Shown: one piece after another, positions 50,401 through 60,579 of the stretch
Layout: each line of letters starts with the position of its first letter
Numbering within the stretch: position 1 is the stretch's first letter
Source: Tetranychus cinnabarinus
Lineage: Eukaryota; Arthropoda; Arachnida; Trombidiformes; Tetranychidae
Reading direction: 5' to 3'
DNA: 64,000 bases
NCBI GenBank assembly: GCA_022266195.1
Contig: WHVY01000001.1
Location: 19,530,001-19,594,000, forward strand
Notes under the pieces: generated by a model
What the model saw: the letters and a program-made list of their open reading frames with translations, nothing else
The model's database searches: none
Told to the model about the DNA's origin: nothing
Translations under genes and position numbers: made by a program

Positions 50401-52359
50401 TCATGAGAATAAAGAGACTCCTTTGTTAATGTAATAATATTTTGCCAGGGAAGAAGATGAAACTTGTAATGATAAAGACAAGGAACGTGAAAGATATTGA
50501 AACTTGTAGGTAACATTAGCATCTTAATTTGAAGATAAAATCATTCATCAAACTTTGTTATTGAAATTTTCCTCTTTTTTTCGTCAATTTCCAGGTTAAA
50601 AGGAAACCCAATTTTTTTGCTCAACATAATCATTATTACTGGGTGGATCAAGCTCATCGAAACTATTGTCATTGACTTTGGACATTTTCATTGATGGATG
50701 TTGGTCGATGTTGAGAATTGCTTTTCTTGATTGATGTTGAAAGTAAAATGTTCAAATTTATTGATATTTGTTTCTTAATTGATTGCAGTTGGCAAGAGTT
50801 AAATGTATTATTGATGAGGTGAATCAAGGTAAGTGTAAATGTCAAGGAATGTTGAGGAAAAAAGGAAAGGAACACGATCAAGATTCTGATAAAGCTAAAC
50901 AATAAGGTGACAAGTTATTAATTATAAAAATGATTTATAGTGAGAAAAATGTTGAACAAGAAATTTCTTTTTCTTCTCTTCGTTTTTGTTTCACCTCTTT
51001 TTTTTCTGGTAACAAGATGCTTCTGATAAGTAGAGTTAATAAGGTTGGATAAAGGTTTTCAGATGCTGTGTGCTTGGGTCAATCTGTGCTAAAGGATAAG
51101 AGAAGGAAAAAGATTTGGAAGAAATGAAGAGACGAATTGAGGATTTAAAATGTTGTTCTGGAAAAGGGATTTTCAGCAGACAACATATAATCTGACAGAA
51201 TTGAAATATCATGGAGAAGCACAGGGTTTCAAGTTGGACTAATCCAAAGGAAAAAGTTGGAAAGGTTAGACTCTGGAAGAGACTAGATTAAGGTGATTTA
51301 TTGACCATAAAAGTGAACAGCCAAATGGGTTACATTAAATTGATTAGTTTGTTTACCGAGAAATGATAATGTTCATGAAAATTGATCAACAATTGAGTTG
51401 AATCTTTTAATGAATGTCAACAGATTTGCAAATTTGTGAGTCAATGGGTTTACCATTAAAATTGAGTTTCATTAATAATCTTGTCAACAAGGTCTCAGTG
51501 TGTTTCAATGGGAAAAGTTGAGGGCAGGAGGAATGGCAAGTGAGGAATGAATTGTTGGTGGAAAAGTTGAATGAAAGTAGAAGGAGGAAAACATGTGAAC
51601 TTACTCAGAACCTTTTCAGCAGCTCCAATCAGATTGTAAGTGTTTTCATCATCATAAATCAATCGAACCAAAAATGAACCTTCCATTTCAATTTCTGCTT
51701 CCTTCCTGTGTTAACATTAAATTGTATTCAGTTGTTTTCAGTTGAAATTAAAGTTTTTTTTTTCTTTCGTTCTTCTTGTTGTACTTTTAGCTTTAAAAAT
51801 TGACTTACTTTATCTTTTCCCAAACTTCATTTCCAAAATTTCGAATTACAAGAAGTTCTAAAGCATGGTTAACAAATCCATACTGGTAAAGATGAGTGTA
51901 AACAAATGAAGCAAAAGAATAGTTTGATTAGCATAAAATTAATGAATAAAATTGATGAAAGTTCCAAGTGAATCGCGTCTTTAGATTGATAAGTATTTGC
52001 TCATCTTGATCTCTGTTTGTACAATTTCCACCAATTCATTATTTAATCAGAAATTTTCATGCAAATTTGGCAACAATAAGCTAAAAGAAAAGAGAAAAAT
52101 CCAAATCTCTTTCTATCATATTCCTCAAGAATAATCAAAAACTGAGAATCGCTAGACTAATGTTGTATTCATCAGGTATGAGCTTATCCTTGTCCATTGC
52201 TTCCGAACATTCCTGCCAAGTTTATCAATTTACATGTTTTTAAGAACAGATCAAGTGAAAACAGCTTCGTCTTTAAAGAGTTCGTGCTATTATCGACAGG
52301 TTCACTCATGTGATCATTGATAGTCAAGTGCGTATAAGAATTAGATTTATATTTACCAT
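47121..52359 (-). CDS. Soluble guanylate cyclase beta subunit (nine exons)
   Basis: Exons in coding order are 52359-52357, 51882-51809, 51705-51605, 49768-49607, 49206-48854, 48618-48413, 48222-47718, 47635-47495 and 47420-47121. They join in frame to give 614 residues, close to the 619 of mammalian beta-1. The protein is the heme-bearing NO receptor half of the heterodimeric cyclase. Domains are H-NOX (1-185) with proximal His in [20 protein letters not shown] and the heme-propionate motif HYYSER. The H-NOX-associated PAS domain follows (about 210-350), then the coiled coil (about 355-410) and the catalytic domain (about 410-605). The catalytic half shows LFSGIVGF (Gly instead of the metal Asp, normal for beta), VETVGDKY and PRYCLFGNTVNLTSRTE with the nucleotide-contacting Cys, Asn and Arg. 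All residues for a working enzyme with alpha are present. Confidence 0.95.
47495..47635 (-). CDS. Beta cyclase exon 8
   Basis: Acceptor CTTCAAAG, donor GATGTT|GTAAGT, 47 codons, phase 0 both ends. Encodes VETVGDKYMAVSGLPQPC with the purine-contacting Glu, then ARCIAKLALDIMDL. Confidence 0.93.
47718..48222 (-). CDS. Beta cyclase exon 7: signalling helix and first catalytic half
   Basis: Acceptor TCTGACTAG, donor TACAAA|GTAAGC, phase 2 in and 0 out. Contains LRLKGQMIHIPENDLVLFLC, GLYLDDIPLHDATRDLVLL, a coiled coil, LLYSVLPPSVANELRHGRPV and VTILFSGIVGFSTFC. The Gly in FSG is the normal beta-type loss of the metal Asp. Confidence 0.95.
48413..48618 (-). CDS. Beta cyclase exon 6: PAS-like domain
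   Basis: Acceptor TTCTTGTTAG, donor GTCAA|GTAAGT, phase 0 in and 2 out. Encodes LPALQLTSCRVNTVLEMVRP and NILSHINTVFVLRTI, the conserved core of the H-NOX-associated domain of beta subunits. Confidence 0.92.
48854..49206 (-). CDS. Beta cyclase exon 5: H-NOX end and PAS start
   Basis: Acceptor CTTGCCAG, donor AAACAG|GTAAGT, phase 1 in and 0 out. Begins GMRAPSFRC, continues with LILHYYSERAGLEYIVIGIV (YxSxR heme motif) and ends with TFCKAFPFHLIFDRNLQVKQ, the start of the associated PAS domain. Confidence 0.95.
49607..49768 (-). CDS. Beta cyclase exon 4: heme-ligand region
   Basis: Acceptor TTGTAATTTAG, donor CCAG|GTAAAT, phase 1 in and out. Encodes ELFGRMFFDFCQESGYDKIL and [17 protein letters not shown] with the proximal heme-binding His. 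The plus strand of the same DNA also holds a long chance frame that should be ignored. Confidence 0.95.
51605..51705 (-). CDS. Beta cyclase exon 3: H-NOX
   Basis: Acceptor GTTAACACAG, donor CTGA|GTAAGT, phase 2 in and phase 1 out. Encodes KKEAEIEMEGSFLVRLIYDD and the following ENTYNLIGAAEKVL, matching the family without gaps. Confidence 0.92.
51809..51882 (-). CDS. Beta cyclase exon 2: H-NOX N-terminus
   Basis: Minus-strand acceptor TTTACCAG, donor ATAAA|GTAAGT, leaving in phase 2. Encodes YGFVNHALELLVIRNFGNEV and WEKI, the first helices of the heme domain. Shorter than most gene finders' limits, yet unambiguous. Confidence 0.9.
52357..52359 (-). CDS. Beta cyclase exon 1: start codon only (inferred)
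   Basis: Exon 2 begins in phase 0 with YGFVNHALELLV, and the family start is Met followed directly by this sequence. The next exon upstream must therefore end in ATG. On the minus strand AAAAATG|GTAAAT at this position fits both a good start context and a donor. The upstream extent of the 5' UTR is not visible. Confidence 0.5.
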
Positions 52360-52469
52360 TTTTGATGTTTCCTTGACTCTGCTGTCTGGTTATATCAATA
52401 GCTCAATGGCTATTTATTGTGGTAAAATGAATAGCAGTAAGTTTCGTTAAGATTGAAGAGTAAAAAATT

Positions 52470-52688
52470 ATGCATAAAAGTTTCATCAGTCCGAACTCAT
52501 TGGAACCAAAGAGGGAAAGTCGAAGACGAAAGATGATATCTATTAATGATAAAAAACATAAAATGGTCAGTAAAGAATCGATTGAATTTCGTTTACGAAT
52601 CTATCGAATCAATAAAAAGGTCATGAAAACAACTTTTGGAATTTTCACTCCCAGAATTTTGAACTATTTAAATGGTGTGAGTTTTTGA
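52470..52688 (+). CDS. Short basic open frame (hypothetical)
   Basis: A 72-codon ATG frame rich in Lys and Arg, mostly outside the duplicated arm and upstream of the membrane-protein frame. It overlaps no cyclase exon, but lies just upstream of the proposed beta-cyclase start on the opposite strand. It has no signal peptide and no recognised motif. It may be chance. Confidence 0.15.
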   Translation: MHKSFISPNSLEPKRESRRRKMISINDKKHKMVSKESIEFRLRIYRINKKVMKTTFGIFTPRILNYLNGVSF

Positions 52689-52755
52689 ATATAAAGAATG
52701 GGTTAAGTTGAAAACTATTCAAACTTGATATTCAATTTTCACTTTTAATTTTCCA

Positions 52756-53001
52756 ATGGTTGACCTAAAATTGATTGGAAGGGTTAAGATAACGAAACAA
52801 GATTCTTTTATTGTTCTCTTTGGGTCATCTTTTTCCATGATAATTATCATTATCCTCATTGTTATTGTTATCATTATTCCCTGTCTGTTTTATTATCGGA
52901 ATAAAGTTGAAGTTATCAACGAAATGTTGCCTTCAGTAAATAACTATTCACCATTAGCCATGTTAGAGGTTAATGGAGTTAACATCTTGGTTTTCAGTTG
53001 A
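52756..53001 (+). CDS. Putative small single-pass membrane protein, right-arm copy
   Basis: Same 81 residues as the left-arm copy, with the same ATG start. One hydrophobic segment at about residues 21-49 is the only visible feature. About 65 bp upstream another short ATG frame (52470-52688, basic, 72 codons) ends, and no splice link between them is obvious. The gene would diverge from the beta-cyclase gene, whose proposed start lies about 400 bp away on the other strand. Hypothetical. Confidence 0.3.
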   Translation: MVDLKLIGRVKITKQDSFIVLFGSSFSMIIIIILIVIVIIIPCLFYYRNKVEVINEMLPSVNNYSPLAMLEVNGVNILVFS

Positions 53002-53967
53002 TTCACAATCTTTCACTTTAACCATGAAACAGTGAACAATATCTGTGTATGTATTTAATGGTAATCACATTGAGTGAACAATGCAATCAACGATCCATTT
53101 AAAGATGGACAACAGTCCCAATAAGACAATCCAAATTCAATTCAATTTATTTCAATAGAAATATTCTTTTCTCATATTCACCTTATTTTTGCTCATTATT
53201 ATCTGATTGTCCAACCAATTAACTCACAATTCATCACAATCCATGTTTCCATCTATTAAATTAAATACTTACTCTTTAACTTTTGGTCGATCACGAAATT
53301 ATCTTCTTCTGTTTCATATTGATTGGATTGTGTGTGTTGTTTGGTGTGAAAAGTGCGACCTCAAAGTTTACTCTTGACTGTCTTGAGACACTTTTGATTG
53401 TCTTGTTGGCTTATATTGTTAGTGAACATGATTAACTATCCTGAGGTGAACCGCATTTGTTAGGGAAACCTGAATCCTTATAAGGATAAAGTTTAATCCT
53501 TAATGAATGGCAAACCCTTTTTGACCGTCTTGACTTATTCAACTCGAGGGAATTGCATTCATCTTCATTTTATTGTCACAATTGTATTCACATTTGTGAA
53601 TGATTACTTTGATTCCACATTCATTCATGTTTGTCTTACCTTTCAAAGCGGTTTATCCATCTGACATTTATCTTCATCTTGAGTAAAGAATGAAATTCAG
53701 TTAACAAAATGAGGAAAAATCGGCCAATAATCTTAATTCACTTTAAAGGTTCAGTTTGAATGGATCGAGTCAATTCATGCTCTACTCATTGTGACAAGAG
53801 TTGACCACAAATTGACAGTTAACTGGAAATTCAAATAAACTGTAATAATTCGTGTTTAATAATAACGCAAACTAGATATTCACTGAGAAATAGAATTGTT
53901 GTAAAAATAGAAATTCTGTTTCCTATTGCCTGCAATCAATTCCCTGAAGGAATTTTCATCAACATAA

Positions 53968-54177
53968 AGTGTATTCACTTGGTTTGTGTGTTCACTAATT
54001 AGCATTGTACTTGTCACAATAGTATTTATTCAGATTGACAGGCAAACTTCTGCTCAAGGCGAGCCATCATTGCTTCATCAAATGAATAAATTGTTCAGAT
54101 TAGTTATGCAATGTAATAATAAGAATCAATTGTTATCAAAAGAAACTGATCACATGAAGAAATATATGAATCATTAG
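53968..54177 (+). CDS. Open frame with secretory-leader-like start, right-arm copy (hypothetical)
   Basis: An open frame without an ATG, bounded upstream by a stop at 53965-53967. A hydrophobic Leu/Ile/Val stretch is followed by a short polar mature-like segment rich in Gln, Asn and Lys, so it resembles a signal peptide plus small secreted peptide. A pyrimidine-poor AG lies just upstream, so it might be a 3' exon. The left-arm mirror copy (about 5050-5240, minus strand) has one extra C that shifts the frame to an early stop. Confidence 0.2.
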   Translation, partial: SVFTWFVCSLISIVLVTIVFIQIDRQTSAQGEPSLLHQMNKLFRLVMQCNNKNQLLSKETDHMKKYMNH

Positions 54178-55164
54178 AGTTGAATATGTTTCAATGAATG
54201 TCGATGTTGAAGTAAAGAGCATAAGCGATTGTAAACATTGAATAATCTCATGAGAGGAAAAGTAATTAATTTTATTGTTCAAGGTTTAGTTGAACTGTTA
54301 GTCAAAAATCCATTAATTGGTATATCAATTGAATAGAGAATGGAGTATAAAAGAGAAATGAATAATCTGTTTCATGAGAGAATTAATATTTTTATGGAAA
54401 TTATCACATCAAGTGATTAACAATGTTGAGCCTTCAATAAACAGATAATAACTTTTAAACATTTATAACGATAGTCTTCGGTTGGAGTTGTCTTGGAAGC
54501 AATTAATCATTCATCATTCATGATAATCACAAATAGTTAGCAAGACTTAGTTATTATTTGAGAGAAGAAGATATTCAATTTTAATGGAAACAAAAACAGT
54601 TCTAACTCTCAGTGGACAGAATTAATTACATTTCATAGTTTTCTGGTCAAATCCTCAAGTTTTATTCCAGACTAATCATGATACAGATGAGCGAATAATT
54701 GTAATTGAAATTATATTCCAACAAGTTTTAGTTGATTTTTAATGAAGATGAAAGTCAATCGAATCCTGATAAATATGTAAATAAGGATTCATTTGTACTT
54801 TATTGAATTACATTCAAATGTGAGGTTGACTGGTGAGTTGACTGTTCATTGACCAGCTTCAGTCGACTGTTTAGGTTGACTCGAGATGAGTTGTTGGCTT
54901 ACATGCGTGTTGTGTGAAAATGAACTCAGGTTTCAATCGAAAACTTTGTCTTTCATGATTAAATGAAATGAAATTGTTGCTTCCATTTGATACTCAAATG
55001 TGCTTAACCCAATTGTTTCCAAGAAGAAATTAATTTGATTTCGTTTTTTCCTTCTTACCAATTTCATTGGAATGAACAAATCTGACAGTTGAAAGCATAA
55101 TAACCTTAGCTTGCAAAAACTCGAACATTGAATATAACAAGATTTTAACATTTACTGAACAAGA

Positions 55165-55302
55165 ATGAGAATAAATGTAGAGAAGAAGAGAAGAGAAGAT
55201 GAATTCTGTAACAATGAATCGGAAGATGAAGAGAATGATAATGATGATAATGAGGATGAAGACAATTCGTTTCAAGGCTCAATATTGCGAGTGCAATTGT
55301 GA
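55165..55302 (+). CDS. Short acidic open frame, right-arm copy (hypothetical)
   Basis: Mirror copy of the frame at 3865-4002, with 45 codons starting at ATG. The residues run basic (around 8-12), then strongly acidic (about 14-36). The GAT/GAA/AAT-rich DNA could also be plain simple sequence, since the opposite strand reads as a Leu/Ile-rich frame. No family recognised. Confidence 0.2.
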   Translation: MRINVEKKRREDEFCNNESEDEENDNDDNEDEDNSFQGSILRVQL

Positions 55303-57603
55303 GCGAATCAGTGAAACAAGAAATGAAATTACAACCATCAATCCAGTAATTATCAAATTCATTTCCATTTCTTCTTTTCTCTCATCATTTACACTCAATT
55401 CTGTTAACTTGAACAATTAACTTTAAATAAGTTTTAAATAATTAAAATAATGAACTCGAATTATGTTTTTGGATCAATTTTTTCTCTAAAAAATGAATTA
55501 TCATTTCACTTTTTATAATAATGGCAATCATTGACTCAACAGTTTTTCATTTGGAGTAAAATGAAAAGAATGAAAAAAGGAACGAAATGAGCTTTTTTAT
55601 CTCTTCTAATGAAACTCTGAATGAAAATTCAATGAGTCGGCATAATTGACCATCATCATGATAAGTATAAGTTTGCAGTCTAAATTGTCTAACCAGATAA
55701 TGTAATTATTCATATGCCCAAATGAACAATCAGATAATGAGAGCATCAACTGGGAATGCTTTTGTCATTCCCTTCAGATTCAAATATTATTACATTGATT
55801 CATGTTGAAGAGGTGCTTCGGTTAATCAAGACTTTTGTCCATTAAAAAGCAGAATAAGTTCAACTTTAATAAATTTGTTTTCAAATGATTGAATTGAATA
55901 AACAATAATAAGTGATACATTTGATTAATTGAATATTGAGAAGAAGAAGGAACGAAAAAGATTAAGAAAAATTGAAATGTAATTTGGAATAAAGTTGCTC
56001 TCTAATTCAATGTTTATTCACAGAATTGAACGAAAGTTAAATTCACTTTAAACTGTTTTGACGTCCAAATCAAAGCTTATTAATCAGAAATGGTTGAAAA
56101 GTGATACAAAACTATATTCAGTTATTTTGTGTGGTGAATTCAATCAATAGATTGAAACATGTTTGAATAGAAAAAGATGAATGCTGACAGTTTCAATTGG
56201 ATATAATGTTATAACTGATCTGCTTGAAAAGATACATTTCTTTATTCATAAAGATTATCATGAATTCATTTTAAATTTCATTCTCAGTGTGAATGATCAA
56301 AGTAATGATCTGTTGATGAATCAATCATTTCAAATCAAAATCAATTCAAGTTACATTTCTCAATATTATTTACACCAAACTTAATCGTCAATTTGTATGA
56401 ATACCTGAAAAACCGATTACTACGAAATAGATTTCGAGATGAAGATTAGTCTAAATAAAACATCGATGAGCATTAAGATGATATCGTGTATGGGACAAAA
56501 ACGTAAAAACGAAACAACAAAGAAAACTTAAAATTTCTAGAAAACTCAGAATAAAGAATCTGATTTGAGTTGCTACAAGAAGAAAGGATTTTCATGTTTA
56601 AATGCTATTTTATTTTGTCATTGAACTAATGTTGTGTCAATCGTGATCAGACTGAGTAACAATTGATTACTAAACATGAAAAGTTGAAAAGTAAAAGACG
56701 AAGAGAAGTGAATCTCGAGTCGAGACAAAAAATAAACAGTTTAAACGATGAAATGTAGAGTAATTTTGACTGGTAATTATTGATAGACGCGAAACGCAAT
56801 ATCCAAAGGAAACTGAGTGAAATCAGTTTACATGAAAACCATCATCATAATCATGATATAAACATGCAAACCTTTATTCTTCTTCTTTTACTTTCTATTT
56901 TTTCCTTCATCGTATTTCAGCTAATACTCGATTATCATTGGATTTCGATTCCAATGTTTTCCAATAGATGATCTGAATAGTGAAGCTGAAATTAGCCCTG
57001 AAAGTGTTAGAGTCATAAATTAGCTTGTTGTACTTAACAGAATGTTACAAATATTTCATTTCGCACAAGCGTCTTCGAGCATTTTTTCCTCTTTTTTTCG
57101 TGTTTCGCCTTCAACTTGTTTATTCAATGTCTGAGTAAATAGAATGGAATATTATGATAAAATTGTTATCAACTGATTTGTTCAAAGTTCATGTTCACAT
57201 AAACTTAACAACAAATGAATATTAACATTAATATTTACTCACTTTGACCAGTTTCATCAATTTTAATAACTTGACCACTAAAATTGGATGAAAAGGTGAA
57301 TGAAAGTAGAAAATATTTCATTCCAAATATCAATTCTGTTTTCATTCTTTTTCATTCTTTTCATGCTTTTTATTGTCTTTTTTGTTTGACATTTTATTTT
57401 CAATATTTTATTGTAAAATGAAACGCAAAAATGAATTGGAAATGTTGACTTTTAATATTGAGTTTCATCTTGAGAGCATTTCTCGTGTTGAGCTTGATCG
57501 AGGTTAATCAATGAATTAGACGATTGCACTTGTTTAATGAGTTTCCATGTAAATCCCAATGGAAAGCCATTCGTTCATTTCAATTTCAATTTACTCTTTA
57601 TTT

Positions 57604-58645
57604 ACTTTCATTTCCTTGCTTTACCTGCTTTAAATTGAAATGTTTATCATTGTTGAACCATTTAAGGTGAAGGAAGGAGAAAAGTGTTTAGGAATTCATC
57701 TTGCAATCAATTCCCTTTGTAAAGGATGGATTACTTTGAGGTATTATAAATGATGAAAATATTATTTATCATCGAGATGGAACATGAAGGGAGCAAAAAG
57801 TTTAATGATATTTTGAGTTGTTCTTATTCTTCTTCTTCTACTGAACTGAATGATCATGAAAATTGCTAAATTATAAACTTGAGAATTGCACTTTTTATTC
57901 TTCTTTTTCTGGTTGGAGAAACAACGAAAAAAGAAATGAAATGATTGATGAAAGTTTGGAATGATAAATAGATGAGAATGGAGATGAAAATTGTTTCCCA
58001 TTGAAATGAAACAATTGATTTATTCGAAGAAACAGCGAACAAAATTGTGTTCAAGAATCGGTCAGAATTTCGTTTAAGAAATGGTTCAATTGAGAATCAA
58101 TTTCGGTTCAAATAAAGAAGTGTCGGGAAAGATTAAAGGCTGTTTGGATATTGAACGTGTAAATTGCCTGACAAGCAATGAACTGAGATTATTGTGTTTG
58201 TTAGTTTAGCGAAATATGAAGCAAATGAATTGAATGTAAAACAATTGAAGTTGAAACAAGTCTTGCAAGTAACAAGTAAAGGGCCGAATGACATTAATCT
58301 TTAAACCTAACAGAGTGACTCTTTTCCCATCAAATTTGACTCCCAATAAGCCTTTTCTTCGCAAAGAATTTCTTTCAATTCTTTCTTCTTTTTCTCATCG
58401 GATTGAACCATGCAAAATGGACTTTCGTTTCTTCTTCATCCTCTCATCTTTTGACCTGCATCTTCTTTGATTCCATTTTTATTGCTCCTCAAAGAGCCAT
58501 TAAAATTATCTGAACAAGAATGAAACTGAATGTGAAAAATTGCAGGATTACGGTAACTTGTTGTAACTGTAATCGCCATTACCAGCTATTATCAACTTTC
58601 CTTCAATCCTTTTCAAGTATATTTCACTTTCTTATCCTCAAGTGC
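57604..58645. other. Spacer between the inverted-repeat arm and the retroelement
   Basis: Polypyrimidine and polypurine AT-rich DNA, probably partly still paired with sequence to the left of the window start. Short frames here are Phe/Ser/His-rich translations without motifs. No long terminal repeat is recognisable next to the truncated pol. Confidence 0.45.
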
Positions 58646-59799
58646 CTAAGGAATCCTTTTCTCATTACTGTCATTACTGATATTCTCATTATCTAGCATA
58701 TTGAATAGTGATTTCAAGTGTTCAAAGTGTTGAATTTCGGTTTTTGAATAAATTATAATATCATCGATATAGTTATGACAGAAAGTTGTTAAGTTGTACT
58801 TTTCTAATAAAAGGCGAATGGTTCTTTGAAAAATAGCTGGACAATTTTTATGACCAAATGGCATTCTCAACCATTCAAAATGACCATTCTGTGTTACAAA
58901 AGCTGTTTTGTAAATATCACTTTCCTTCACTTTAATATGCCAAAAACCGGATCTCATATCACAAATGCTGAAAAAATTCATTCCAGTTAGCTCATCAATT
59001 ATATCATCGATTCTGGGCATCGGATATCTGTCTGTTATTGTGACTTCATTTAATTTCCGATAATCGATGCAAAATCGAGATCTAATTGTTTCACCTTTCC
59101 TGTTGACAAGAGTAACTGGTGATGCATATGGTGATGAAGAAATACGTATAAAACCATGTTTCAATAATTCGTTGATCTCTTCATCAATTCTCATTTGTTC
59201 AACTTTCGCACATCGGTAAGGCCTAAGATTGATTGGTACATTTGAATTCAATTCAATACTGCAGTTATATTGATCAATTAATCCAACATTGAATTTTTCA
59301 TCAGAAAATATGTGTTGATATTCATTCAATAAATTGGAGAGCTGTTCATTACCTTGATCAAGCTTTACCTTTAAGTCAATATAGTAACTGTTTGTAAGCT
59401 CTTTTGACTCAGATTGTTGTTCTAACTTTTCAGGTCTTACTGATTCTCCAACAAATTGACTAATCTTATAGTCACTAGAACACCTTAAGTTAAATTTCCA
59501 AATAAGATCAAGACCAAGTAACAGTTCAATTGTCTCTTCATTTGTAACATAAATATTCACTTTCTTCTCAATTTTTCCTATTTTCAACGAAGCATTTGTT
59601 AGACCTGATAAATAACCTTTGCCAGACAAGGTAGTGAATAGAATTTTATTTTTACTGTCATCATTTGAAGATCTCATTACAAGTTTGTTGTTCACAATGG
59701 AAATCATGGATCCAGGATCATAAATAATATTCACTTGCAATCCATTAAATTTCCCTGGCAATATTATATGAGAAGATCTATCAGGTCTGCTTCTTAGTT
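58646..59799 (-). CDS. pol: Retrotransposon Pol, protease and partial reverse transcriptase
   Basis: Read in the -1 frame relative to Gag, from the slippery site onward, with no ATG of its own. An aspartic protease active site appears as YDPGS, where DTG or DSG is usual. The reverse transcriptase has FCIDYRKLN, FSICDMRSGFWHIKV, WLRMPFGHKNCPAIFQ and the catalytic NYIDDIIIYSK, all in Ty3/Gypsy order. After residue NENIS the family match ends and a stop follows within 10 codons. The connection domain, RNase H and integrase are therefore absent, and the protein cannot mobilise an element alone. The Pro in the protease motif may also disable it. Confidence 0.85.
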
Positions 59800-60579
59800 T
59801 AAATTAATTTCATCTTTTTCTTCATCAATTTTATCAGTTACATAATTAACCGATGGAACATGCTTCTTCAATGGGCAATCCCAACTCCAATGTAACTGAT
59901 TACCTTTACCTTGCTTTTCACAGTTGAAACAAGCTCCCATTTTCTTGGTTTTAGTTACCTTTGATTCAGACTTAATAATCGGCTTTTGCTTTGAATCTCT
60001 ATCAATATGTTTTGATGCCATTTTGTTGAGATTGATTTCTGCTTTTATTGCCATTGAATAAAAAGCATCAAAGGTTACTGGTTGATGCGAAACGAAGCAC
60101 ATTTTCATCTGATCATCCAGACTATCAATCATCATGATAACGGCTTGTTTTTCAGTAAAACCAGCTAATAAAGCCAACCTTCGTTTTTCGTTAAAAAACT
60201 GATCAAAACCTTTTGATTTCTCATATTTAGTATGCAGAAATTTAGTTACTGGATCATCAGTTTTCACACCAAATCTTTGAATCATTCTTGTTTTAAAATC
60301 CTTCCAATCACTCTGTTCAATCAAGTCAAGATAGAAGTTTATAGCTTCCCCTTCTAAGTATTCGGAAACCATTTCATATTTTTTTCCATCGTTCCAACCA
60401 TGTTTACGTCCAAATATATCAATAAGCTTGAACCAATTTTCAATCGTTATTTCATCCTTTCCATTTCCTTTGAATATTTGTATCTTTGGTTTTGTTCGAG
60501 GAACATAAATAAGTGAACTGAAGTCACTTTGCTCGCTAGATGAAACATATGCATCATCAGAATTGCTGTTTGAGGACAT
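59794..60579 (-). CDS. gag: Retrotransposon Gag protein
   Basis: 261 codons from ATG 60579 to TAA 59794. A Ser/Asp-rich N-terminus precedes a helical Gag-type central region (about 50-160, with WKDFKTRMIQRFG, typical of Ty3/Gypsy Gag). A basic linker follows, then a zinc knuckle of unusual spacing, C-x2-C-x9-H-x4-C, at residues 217-235, where the usual spacing between the second Cys and the His is four. Gag would form the particle shell and bind the element RNA. The gene ends in a slippery sequence leading into pol. Confidence 0.85.
   Translation of the reverse strand: MSSNSNSDDAYVSSSEQSDFSSLIYVPRTKPKIQIFKGNGKDEITIENWFKLIDIFGRKHGWNDGKKYEMVSEYLEGEAINFYLDLIEQSDWKDFKTRMIQRFGVKTDDPVTKFLHTKYEKSKGFDQFFNEKRRLALLAGFTEKQAVIMMIDSLDDQMKMCFVSHQPVTFDAFYSMAIKAEINLNKMASKHIDRDSKQKPIIKSESKVTKTKKMGACFNCEKQGKGNQLHWSWDCPLKKHVPSVNYVTDKIDEEKDEINLN
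59797..59803 (-). promoter_or_regulatory. -1 ribosomal frameshift site, T TTA AAC, at the end of gag
   Basis: The last two sense codons of gag, TTA AAC, preceded by T, form the canonical X XXY YYZ heptamer and abut the TAA stop. Slipping back one base reads TTT AAA CTA and enters the open pol frame. The pol frame has a stop just upstream of the heptamer, so this is the only place where the two frames can be joined. Confidence 0.75.

Larger units (their letters stand above)
52685..57603. repeat. Right arm of the large inverted duplication
   Basis: This is the reverse-complement partner of the left arm. Similarity fades near 52685, only about 330 bp upstream of the proposed beta-cyclase start codon, and continues outward to 57603, where the left copy runs off the window. 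Two blocks present in the left arm are missing or replaced here, near 56200 and 57000. The arm may therefore be closer to the ancestral form, or may have suffered deletions. The short open frames in this copy are at least as intact as those in the left copy. Confidence 0.93.
58646..60579 (-). mobile_element. Truncated Ty3/Gypsy-type LTR retrotransposon
   Basis: The element carries gag then protease and reverse transcriptase on the minus strand, and stops inside pol. RNase H and integrase are missing, and I cannot see long terminal repeats on either side. Gag and the retained part of pol are free of stops, so truncation looks recent or the fragment is kept for another reason. The downstream sequence after about 58683 no longer resembles pol. 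Confidence 0.85.
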
